Both the position numbers and the translations under genes were made by a program. Source: Hyphomicrobium_A sp964493785 (GTDB lineage Bacteria > Pseudomonadota > Alphaproteobacteria > Rhizobiales > Hyphomicrobiaceae). Taken from it: DNA of 64,000 bases. Of the stretch, positions 17,677-25,271 are shown piece by piece. The stretch is taken from assembly GCA_964493785.1 (NCBI GenBank), contig CAZBPM010000006.1, forward strand, positions 98,909 to 162,908, in the 5' to 3' direction. Within the stretch, counting starts at the first letter, position 1; every line of letters begins with the position of its first letter. A model generated the notes under the pieces. It saw only the letters and a list, made by a program, of their open reading frames with translations. It had not been told where the DNA came from and ran no database searches.

Positions 17677-18915
17677 ATGGCAGGCAACAACGACGACCAC
17701 GGGCAGAAGCACAGACACGGCCACGGGCATACGCACCATCATATGGTCCATGGTGTGAGGCGCGAGGACACGCACGGCGCAAAGTCGATGGAGACGCTGG
17801 CGCGCATTTCGCAGACGAGTCAGGACAAGGAGGTCAAACAATCCCTCGAGTATGGATTGGAAGCTGCCGACTCCATCGTCGATCGAAACATCTCGCTTTT
17901 CAGCCGCGGTCATCAGCCGGCTTTTGCCGGTATAAATACCTTCATGAAGGCGCCCTATTGCGAGGACATTCGCAAAATCGGCAACTACGAAGCGGCTTTC
18001 GTAGGCGCGCCTTTCGATTCAGCGACTACATATAGGCCTGGAACGCGCTTTGGACCTCAGGCCGTGCGTCGAATTTCTGCGCTCTACGATGGCTACTGGT
18101 TCGACGGCGGCGTAGATATCTATGAAGAGCTCGATCTTTGTGACGCGGGAGATATTTTCGTAATCCCCGGCAATATCGAGAAGACCTTCGATCAGGTTAC
18201 CAAGGCCGTTTCTCACATTTACACCTCCGGGGTGTTCCCGATCATCTGCGGCGGCGACCACAGCCTCGGGTTCCCGAATGTGCGCGGGATTGCGCCGCAC
18301 ATCGACGGCAACGTCGGCATCATCCACATAGACCGGCACATCGATATTCAAGAAAAGGATATGGATGAGCGCATGCATACGACGCCGTGGTTCTGGACCA
18401 CGCACGAAGGCACGCACGGCACTCACCGCGACCACAGCCATATGCATGATGTCGGGCTACCGAACTGCCATCCGAAAAACCTGGTCCAGATCGGTATCGG
18501 CGGCTGGTACGGCAATCGCCCTGGAACGGCCGTGGCCAAGCGGCGCGGCACGAGCGTGCTTACAATGCACGACGTGCAGAAGCATGGCCCGCAGAAGGCC
18601 GCCGAGATCGCGCTGGAGATGGCATGGGAGGGTTGCAAGGCGGTGTATCTCTCCTTCGACATCGATTCTATCGACCCTGGTTTCGCTCCTGGGACAGGCT
18701 CCCCTGAGCCCGGCGGGCTTCTGCCGCGCGAGGCTTTTGAAATGATTCATACGATCGCGCGGGAGGGGCTCTGTGGGATGGAGGTCGTAGAGGTTTCTCC
18801 GCCCTATGACGTCAACGATAACACCGCACAGCTCGCTTGCCGCGTCGTACTCGACGTTCTCGGCACACTGGTCGCTGAGGGCCATCTCGGACATCGCAAC
18901 AAGGTCATGAAGTGA
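17677..18915 (+). CDS. Ni-dependent guanidine hydrolase (GdmH-like), annotated type: agmatinase family
   Basis: A 412-residue ureohydrolase. Metal ligands of the arginase/agmatinase fold are all present: His195 in CGGDHSLG, Asp219/His221/Asp223 in HIDRHIDIQ, and Asp328/Asp330 in SFDIDSID. Agmatinases normally have DAH at the second site; DRH followed by DERMHTTPWF is, from memory, the signature of the guanidinases typified by Synechocystis Sll1077, which split guanidine to urea and ammonia using Ni2+. The N-terminus is strikingly His-rich (about residues 6-25) and a second His cluster (residues about 240-255) is inserted beside the active site. The start at 17677 has AAGG upstream; an open reading extends further but overlaps the LysR gene. 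The HupE nickel permease follows by 7 bp. Agmatinase activity is the main alternative. Confidence 0.8.
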   Translation: MAGNNDDHGQKHRHGHGHTHHHMVHGVRREDTHGAKSMETLARISQTSQDKEVKQSLEYGLEAADSIVDRNISLFSRGHQPAFAGINTFMKAPYCEDIRKIGNYEAAFVGAPFDSATTYRPGTRFGPQAVRRISALYDGYWFDGGVDIYEELDLCDAGDIFVIPGNIEKTFDQVTKAVSHIYTSGVFPIICGGDHSLGFPNVRGIAPHIDGNVGIIHIDRHIDIQEKDMDERMHTTPWFWTTHEGTHGTHRDHSHMHDVGLPNCHPKNLVQIGIGGWYGNRPGTAVAKRRGTSVLTMHDVQKHGPQKAAEIALEMAWEGCKAVYLSFDIDSIDPGFAPGTGSPEPGGLLPREAFEMIHTIAREGLCGMEVVEVSPPYDVNDNTAQLACRVVLDVLGTLVAEGHLGHRNKVMK

Positions 18916-18922
18916 GACAGCA

Positions 18923-19513
18923 ATGGCAAATCGATCGTTCCTACGGCCGGCCATCGCCGGGTTTTTGATCCTGTCATCCGCAGTTCCCGCGTTGGCGCAC
19001 CCTGGCCATGCAGAGAGTCACAGCTTCGTGCACGGATTCATGCATCCGGTCAGCGGAGCCGATCACATGCTGGCGATGATCGCCGTTGGCATGCTGGCTG
19101 CGGCAATAGGGGGGCGCGCCCTCTGGATGGTGCCGGCCGCCTTTATGACGATGATGGCAGTCGGCGCGGCACTGGCACTTGCCGGAGTAAATGTCCCCTT
19201 CGTCGAAGTTGGCATCTCGCTGTCTGTCGTTGCGCTCGGATTGGCAGTCGCGCTGCAGTTGCCTTTGCCGATGGCCGCCATGGGGCTAGTTGGTTTCTTT
19301 GCAATCTTCCACGGCTACGCGCATTTGGCAGAGATGCCCATCGATGCGTCCGGCGCGAGTTATGCTGCAGGTTTTCTCGTTGCGACGGGAATGCTGCACC
19401 TAGTCGGCATTGCTGCGGGCATCGGTTTGGGTCGCACGTTCTCGATGCACGGCGCGGCCTCGCGGTCCGCAGGCGCCGTGATCGCTCTTGCTGGCCTGTT
19501 TATGGTCACCTGA
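18923..19513 (+). CDS. HupE/UreJ-family nickel permease
   Basis: A 196-residue membrane protein with a cleavable-looking signal (ending ALAHPGHA) and about six membrane spans. The metal-binding motif HPVSGADHMLAM of HupE/UreJ proteins is present at about residues 41-52, with a further conserved histidine in IFHGYAHLAE. Family members import Ni2+ for hydrogenase or urease. Neither enzyme is in the window, and the gene follows the guanidinase-like gene by only 7 bp, so it most likely supplies nickel to that enzyme. Confidence 0.9.
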   Translation: MANRSFLRPAIAGFLILSSAVPALAHPGHAESHSFVHGFMHPVSGADHMLAMIAVGMLAAAIGGRALWMVPAAFMTMMAVGAALALAGVNVPFVEVGISLSVVALGLAVALQLPLPMAAMGLVGFFAIFHGYAHLAEMPIDASGASYAAGFLVATGMLHLVGIAAGIGLGRTFSMHGAASRSAGAVIALAGLFMVT

Positions 19514-19531
19514 GCTAAAGCGGTTGCAGTG

Positions 19532-19567
19532 CAATCCGTCCGCGGCGCGTCGGTCGTGGACGGATTG
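19532..19567 (+). terminator. Hairpin after the nickel permease gene
   Basis: A perfect 10-bp inverted repeat (CAATCCGTCC with GGACGGATTG) around a 16-base loop starts 18 bp after the hupE stop codon. There is no U-run, so intrinsic termination would be weak; it probably marks the end of the operon. Confidence 0.45.
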
Positions 19568-20499
19568 ATCGGTTAAGGGTTCTTGTAGCCCTCGTCGCGG
19601 CGACTCTATGCGGCGAGACAATTGCGCATATCGCGGTGCAGTTGATCTGCAGTAGAGCATTTTAGGCGCCATCACTTCACGGCCTAGCCTGTTTCGCCGC
19701 GCCCTTGCACAGTACGTTGTCCGGTTGCGACCTTTGCACCACAGGCGGGCCGGAGGTTTCTTCGGCCGCCGCAAGGAGCATTGTGTCGCGTTAGCCCAGG
19801 TGGACTCTTCATCCGTGCGTCAGAACTGGCCTCTTGCAATTGCGCGCGACGGCCATCTTGAAGGCAAATCCGTTTGGGCTTGGATAGCCGTCGAGTTTCG
19901 TTCTAATTTACTCAGACCAAGGAGAGTGACCTGTCATGACAATGAGAATCTCTGGGGCATGGAAAGTCATTTACCACCTCCTGACGGTCGGTCTTTTGGC
20001 GCGCGCAATCGGTGTTGGGCCGCTGACCCCGGCCGACAGGGCCATGTTAGCAAAGGTGTCGGGGCGGGGTCGGGGGCACTTCGATCTTGAGGCTAGAGCG
20101 GGGCGTCGCCAATCGATGTGATTAGCGCGTTACGGCGCATACGCGCACGCGGTAGAAGTCCATCACTGTAACGATGTTCAAGTTCTGGGAATCGCGTCAT
20201 TCCCCCGAAGCAAGCATGGAAGTCGAACAGCGTCTCGGTGCCGCTCGAGGGCGCGGCGTCTGCATCGATCGCAAACGGACCCAATCTGCGATCTTCCACA
20301 CGACGCCGGGCACGGAGTACCGCTAGTGTGACGTCGCTGCCGTCGCAATGCCGAGTTTGCAGACGTCGAGGCGGAGTAGCGCAAGGCGAGTCGTCCGGCT
20401 CGGCCTAAGGCCGCTCTAACCTCGACAGCCGTCGTGAACCTCCCGACGCGATGAGCACGAGCCGACATGCATCGATATCCGTTGTCGATTGCAAATGAG
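19568..20499. other. Gene-poor stretch
   Basis: Over 900 bp with no convincing gene. The only candidate is a frame of about 60 codons from an ATG at 19936 or 19942 to 20121, with AAGGAG about eleven bases upstream of the first ATG and a hydrophobic beginning (WKVIYHLLTVGLL), then a basic tail; I do not recognise it. The stretch is flanked downstream by decayed genes, so it may be relic DNA. Confidence 0.35.
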
Positions 20500-20790
20500 A
20501 ACGGCGGTTAGGGCTGGCAGCGACCAGCCCCGATCGATTGCGCGGTCGAGCGATAGCGTACGGGCGCCGAACTTCATCAGGAACAGCAGCGACACAGCCC
20601 AGATGCCGTGGGTGTCGACGGCGTTGGGATTGACGAACCCTCGATCACTAGCGTCATGAAAAGCAGCGCCAGGCCAGCAAAGGGGGTGCCGAGACCGGCG
20701 AATAGCGGCAGCGCATCTCGGCGGCCTTCGCCATAAAGGCAGCGATCTCATAGCCAATTCGTTCACCACTCGCGCGGCGAAGCGAGTGGC
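20500..20790 (-). pseudogene. Broken DoxX-family membrane protein
   Basis: Read in three frames in succession, the minus strand gives pieces of a DoxX protein: YEIAAFMAKAAEM, then ALPLFAGLGTPFAGLALLFM and TLVI, then FVNPNAVDTHGIWAVSLLFL with LSLDRAID. These are the third and fourth membrane helices and the usual C-terminal SLD motif. At least two frameshifts separate them and the N-terminal half is not found. The family is linked to sulfur or quinone metabolism in other bacteria; no product is expected here. Confidence 0.65.
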
Positions 20791-20804
20791 ACGCTAGCCG
20801 ATTC

Positions 20805-21804
20805 CTAGGCGGCCAATCTTTTCTTAGCCAGACGCAGTGTTGCAATCACGCCTTCCTCGGACCAATTCATTTCTATACCGCCGCCGAGCTGTGCGGACAG
20901 GCTGCGAGAGATCATGCGGCTACCGTACCCCGGAGGTTTATCTGGCACCGCCACTGGCGGGCCGCCGCGCTCGGTCCAGACGATGAAGACTTCGTTCTCA
21001 TCGTCAGCACACGTGACATCAAGGAGGCCCGGAGCCACCGATAGAGCGCCGTACTTGGCGGAGTTGGTTGCAAGCTCGTGGATGACAAGCGCCAAAGAAG
21101 TCGAAGCGGCCTCTCCCACGTTGATCTTGGGTGATGCCACGCGGATGCGTCTGCTGTCGCCGATACCGTCATAGGGTGAGAGCAGGATCGTGAGCAGGTC
21201 TGCCATCAGCACCGCCCGTCTCTCTTGCCCGGGAGAGGGGCGAATCAGGTCTTGCACGCGGCCTAAGCGTTATGAGCCGATTGGTCAGGTCTTTGGCCAT
21301 TTCCTGAGTCGTCGCAGCATGTGAGGTGACATTTGTCAGAGCCGTCGCCACTGCCAGCAGGTTCTTTACCCGATGGCTCATCTCCCCGGCGATGAGCTCG
21401 TGCGCTTCTTCTGCGAGCTTGCGCTGCGTTACATCGAGAAAGATACCGAACATGACACCGGCACGGATATTCTCATCGTCGCCTCGCCCACGCGCGGACA
21501 CCCAACGCACCACAGCGTCGAGTATAATTCTGAAGTCGATCTCGTAGGGTCCGACGATTCCACGCGTCGCTGTAAAGGCGGTTCGGACTCTGTCTAGGTC
21601 GCGCGGGTGAATTTTAGCCGAGAGATTTTCAAAGGTTGTCCGACATGAAGTGGGAAGGCCCCAGAGTTCGCAGGCACGCCTGTCGAGTGTCACTTCGTCC
21701 GTGTGAACGTTCCACGACTATAGAGCCACGCCTGCAGCGTCTGTAGCGGCGCGCAAGTGGTCTTCGCTCCATATCGGAGGGTTCAACTGATCGAATGATG
21801 CCAT
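20805..21804 (-). pseudogene. Broken PAS-HWE sensor histidine kinase
   Basis: From an ATG at 21804 the reading runs MASFDQLNPPIWSED into a PAS domain but meets an in-frame TAG at 21718-21720, where a Trp codon is expected. It continues through the PAS domain to the HWE kinase phospho-acceptor region (ELIAGEMSHRVKNLLA), then shifts frame near 21265, where one extra base in LTNRLITL-RVQDLIRPSPGQE throws it off. The catalytic part resumes in the other frame (HELATNSAKYGALS, the HWE/N-box, then GYGSRMI) and ends at 20805. Two separate lesions make it a pseudogene unless sequencing errors are involved. Confidence 0.75.
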
Positions 21805-22019
21805 ACGGCCAACCTAACCCAAAAAACTCTACGGACCCTAATTTACGCAGGCAAACGCCCGCCGACTATAGGTTGTCGAAGGGTAAGGAGCCTCAACCGC
21901 GATAAGTCGAGATTGCCGAAGCTACCTGCGATCTTTAAGCATGCGTCGGCTTTTCGATGGTTTCATGCAACGAACCACCCGCTTGCGAGTTGTCGGCACT
22001 GCTTCGGAGGATCGGGTAA

Positions 22020-22388
22020 GTGAAGTGGATTGCCGCTCTTGTGGTGGAAGACGACGCCCTGGTGCGGTTCGATCTCGCGCAAACGCTGGAGGCCCAAGGC
22101 TATCAGACGTATGAGGCGGCGGATGCGGCGGAGGCCATAGGTGTCCTGGAGGCGAACACAGACATCAGAGTGGTTTTCACTGACATTGAGATGCCCGGCA
22201 CCATGGACGGACTGGCGCTGTCGCACTACGTGCGCAAACGATGGCCGCCCACCATTATTGTGATTGGATCAGGACGCTGCAGACCGGGCCAAGACGAGAT
22301 GGCCACCGCTCCGGTCTTCCTCCCGAAGCCATACCTCCCTGAAGCGCTGACCAAAGTACTCGACGACATCCGGCAGCAGCTTGGTTGA
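22020..22388 (+). CDS. Stand-alone receiver domain response regulator
   Basis: A 122-residue CheY-like receiver without an output domain. The acidic pair is in VVEDDALV, the phospho-acceptor is Asp55 in VFTDIEMPG, and the conserved Lys103 is in LPKPYLPEA. The GTG start has GGAGG nine bases upstream. It is divergent from the broken HWE kinase across 215 bp, which was probably its partner; with the kinase dead it may be served by another kinase in the island. Confidence 0.88.
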   Translation: MKWIAALVVEDDALVRFDLAQTLEAQGYQTYEAADAAEAIGVLEANTDIRVVFTDIEMPGTMDGLALSHYVRKRWPPTIIVIGSGRCRPGQDEMATAPVFLPKPYLPEALTKVLDDIRQQLG

Positions 22389-22542
22389 GCCGCGAGGCGC
22401 TGCCGCAACTTTTCCGAGAGCCAAGTCGGGCAGTCTCGGGCGGTCTGGGCATCACTTGCTCACGTCCGGAGCCACCTTTGACGGGGCGAGGTCATGGCGC
22501 AACGTCGGCTCGAGAAGGAAGACTGGCTGGCCGGAATGGCTC

Positions 22543-22929
22543 TCACCTCAACACTCCTCGGAGCCGCGCTACGGTCGCAATGACGTGGTCTGATCTGTAA
22601 GGCTTCGCGAAAAAGACGCCGCCCTCCACCGCTCGCGCCTGATCGGTTTCTTTCGCTGAGGTGTAGAGTATGGAAATGTCGGGATCCACCTTGCGGACTT
22701 CTTCGGCCAACCGCCAGCCACACATTTCGGCACCGAGTTGGACTTCGGTGAACAGGACGGCTACATCATGTCTCCTCGCGAGAGCTAGCGCCTCCTCGCC
22801 CGTTGCCGCGGCCATCACAGGCCATCCGTGGGCCATCAACTCGCTGACAACGTTGCACCGCACGATTGGCTCATCGTCCACAACGAGGACAAGCGGCAGC
22901 GCAGGCTGAGCACGCATGACCAATCCCAT
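22543..22929 (-). CDS. Receiver-domain protein with Glu at the phospho-acceptor site
   Basis: A 128-residue single receiver domain. The acidic pocket is intact (VVDDEPIV) and so is the Lys (FAKPYRSD), but the phospho-acceptor position reads VLFTEVQLG, with Glu62 where Asp is expected. Glu there can mimic phosphorylation or leave the protein unable to accept phosphate. The product is otherwise full length, so it is unlikely to be a simple relic. It could serve as a decoy or constitutive interaction partner. It lies convergent to the receiver at 22020. Confidence 0.8.
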   Translation of the reverse strand: MGLVMRAQPALPLVLVVDDEPIVRCNVVSELMAHGWPVMAAATGEEALALARRHDVAVLFTEVQLGAEMCGWRLAEEVRKVDPDISILYTSAKETDQARAVEGGVFFAKPYRSDHVIATVARLRGVLR

Positions 22930-23109
22930 TTACAGGTTCCATCCCTCTACCGTTCGCTTCGCGCGGCCATCGGTAGACGCACGGTTTCGTGAAATGTTCC
23001 AGCCAGACAATCTAAATTAGGTCTTTTGGGGAGATAGCCCTAATCTTACGCATCGTCCGCTCGCATCAGGGCGCGGACGGCTAAGAGACGCGACTGCGCT
23101 CTTGCCCCA

Positions 23110-23802
23110 ATGGGGATAAGAGCCATGGCGGTTATAGCCTCCCAGAAGAACCTCGTGCTTTCGCGCCTTTCGACAGCCGACTTTGCCCTTCTAGAGCCCA
23201 ACTTAGAACCAGCGGACCTTCCGCTCCGTAAGGTACTGGACCAGAGGGCCACACCTATCAGGACTGTCTATTTTCCAGCGGATGGGTTCGCGTCCGTCGT
23301 GGCAGACGGGAAAAGGGCAATCGAGGTGGGCCTAATTGGCCGAGAGGGTATGACCGGAATAGCAGTTTTGCTCGGTGGCGACCGCAACGACCATAGCACC
23401 TACATGCAGGCAGCCGGGCACGGACAATGCATTCGGACAAAGCATTTGCGAACAGCAATCGATAGCAGCCATAGCCTCCATCGCTCGTTGCTTCGCTATG
23501 TGCAAGCCTTCCTCAAACAGACCACGCAGACTGCTGTGGCCAACGGTCGGTCAAAGATCGAAGAGCGTCTGGCGCGATGGCTGCTGATGGCAGACGACAG
23601 GATCGAGGGCGGCCAGCTTTCTCTGACGCACGAGTTTCTAGCCATGATGCTGTCCTCGCGCCGCGCTGGCGTGACAGAGACAATTCAAGAACTTGAGCAG
23701 AAGGGTGTGATCGCTCGAAAGCGTGGTCGTATTGTCATCCTCGATCGCGCCCGGCTGGAAAGGATGTCGAGCGGAATTTATACCCCGCTGGACATCGAAT
23801 GA
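23110..23802 (+). CDS. Crp/Fnr-family transcriptional regulator
   Basis: The 230-residue protein has a cyclic-nucleotide-binding-like domain (about residues 20-140; VLSRLSTADFALLEP, VGLIGREGMTGIAVLLGG) and a C-terminal winged helix (about 150-225; THEFLAMMLSSRRAGVTETI). No cysteine cluster for an Fe-S sensor is seen, so the effector is unknown. This subgroup is common in Rhizobiales in many copies and often linked to stress responses. A second, damaged copy of the same subgroup lies at 8365. The start could also be the ATG at 23125. Confidence 0.88.
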   Translation: MGIRAMAVIASQKNLVLSRLSTADFALLEPNLEPADLPLRKVLDQRATPIRTVYFPADGFASVVADGKRAIEVGLIGREGMTGIAVLLGGDRNDHSTYMQAAGHGQCIRTKHLRTAIDSSHSLHRSLLRYVQAFLKQTTQTAVANGRSKIEERLARWLLMADDRIEGGQLSLTHEFLAMMLSSRRAGVTETIQELEQKGVIARKRGRIVILDRARLERMSSGIYTPLDIE

Positions 23803-24103
23803 GCTGATATTACGGAATTGTCCGAAACGGACACTATTCCGGTTAGACATCGCATTGTCAAAAATGCTCATTTTGTTGTGGGCTCGGTTGTTCAAGGTTC
23901 AGGTCAATGAAGGGTCAGTCGTATTCTTCGACGCTGCTCAAAGGCCCTACGCACCATTTTGAACTGGTCGAACGCTCGATCCTCGTTGTTGATGTTCAGC
24001 TTGTGATCGCTTTCGGCATCACCCCAGTACCGGAAGGATCAGCCACAGGCACACCCAGGCACGTTCGACCTATGCACCCCGCCAACTGGCGCGGGATCTT
24101 GCC
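23803..24103. other. Intergenic
   Basis: About 300 bp without a believable gene. A 66-codon plus-strand frame (23907-24107) runs into the DUF6894 start but shows no family features. Confidence 0.4.
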
Positions 24104-24352
24104 GTGACGCGCTATTTTTTTCATCTGCACAACGCTGATATGCTTGTGACCGATGACGACGGCCAGGAGCTTGCCGACTTGCAGGCTGCCTCTATTGTTG
24201 CAGCGGACATCGTGACAGACTTGCTGAATGAATATGCGTTCAGCGGGGTGGCGGAAAATCCCGTTCGCCAAATAGAAGTCGCCGATGCGTCGGGCGCGAC
24301 TCTTATGATCGTGCCCGTTGCACGCCTAGTGGACCTTGAGCCCCCCGTTTGA
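24104..24352 (+). CDS. DUF6894 family protein
   Basis: An 82-residue protein with the pattern of DUF6894: it begins MTRYFFHLHN, has DDDGQELADLQAA in the middle and ends with a short hydrophobic strand (GATLMIVPVARL). The family is abundant in Rhizobiales, usually in many copies beside regulators, with no known function. It starts with GTG and has only a weak upstream signal. Its placement among receivers and a Crp/Fnr gene is typical. Confidence 0.8.
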   Translation: MTRYFFHLHNADMLVTDDDGQELADLQAASIVAADIVTDLLNEYAFSGVAENPVRQIEVADASGATLMIVPVARLVDLEPPV

Positions 24353-24722
24353 CTGCGCGCGCTTGTGAAGACGTCACGAGAGGAGAGGCGTCCTGGCTAT
24401 AACGCCAAGCGGCTCGTGTAGACCCACTGTCGACGACGCCTTCTCGACCAGTCTGTCGTAACGGCGAACGCGGCCGCCGCCCTCTGACGAGCGCCATACG
24501 CTTAGTGCAGAGCCGAGTTAAGCAGGTTCCGTCGTAGGTGGTCAGCCATTCCCGTGGTAGGTTGGCTAACCCACACAGCACCGAGCCCGTCGTAGCTCCG
24601 CGGGCTCCGCCTCTCCGTCGAATCATCGCGTCTTGCTGTGCGATTGAGGATTGATCGACTGCAGTAGGCTTAAGCGACCATCCGCGGTCGCCGTCTCCGG
24701 CGTTTGCGCTTAGCCGCGTGCG
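24353..24722. other. Intergenic
   Basis: About 370 bp without a gene call. A minus-strand frame here has no recognisable protein character. No RNA element was recognised. Confidence 0.4.
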
Positions 24723-25136
24723 ATGGACATGATGAATAATGTTGAACTGGCTGGATGCTCCATTCTCCTCGTTGAGGATCAGCCTTTAATCGCTCTCGAT
24801 ATCACGCAAGAACTGGAAGCCGCGGGCGCCATGGTGACAAGTACAAACACACTTGAGCACGCGCTGATTCTCGTCGAGCATGATGGACTCGCCGCAGCAA
24901 TATTGGACCACGGGCTCCCCGACGGGGATAGTTCGCTCCTCTGTGAGCGACTGACAGCTCGGAAGATTCCTTTCATTATCTACAGCGGGCACTCCACCGT
25001 CGGCGGCGATTGCGAAAGAGCCATTCACATAGCCAAGCCCGCTGGCGAGGGCGAACTGTCATCCACGTTGGCGAGGCTGATCCGAGACGCGCCGGCCGCG
25101 AGCGCGCAAGGACTCCCGCCGGTGGATGGAAGCTGA
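24723..25136 (+). CDS. Stand-alone receiver domain response regulator
   Basis: A 137-residue receiver domain without an output domain. The acidic pair lies in LVEDQPLIA, with a Gln where a second acidic residue is usual, the phospho-acceptor is Asp62 in AAILDHGLPDGDS, and the conserved Lys is in HIAKPAGEG. The short Pro/Ala-rich tail is not a DNA-binding domain. It precedes the hybrid kinase gene by 135 bp on the same strand and is a likely partner. Confidence 0.85.
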   Translation: MDMMNNVELAGCSILLVEDQPLIALDITQELEAAGAMVTSTNTLEHALILVEHDGLAAAILDHGLPDGDSSLLCERLTARKIPFIIYSGHSTVGGDCERAIHIAKPAGEGELSSTLARLIRDAPAASAQGLPPVDGS

Positions 25137-25271
25137 CACACCACGCTCAGTGCTTCCGTTACGCCGAATGATTTCGCGTACTGGAAAATGTTGGGCGCTC
25201 GGTTCGTGAGTCAGTATCGGGCTGCTTTAAAGGCCAGACACTAGCCGCTGCAACAACAGTGAACGAGCTTA

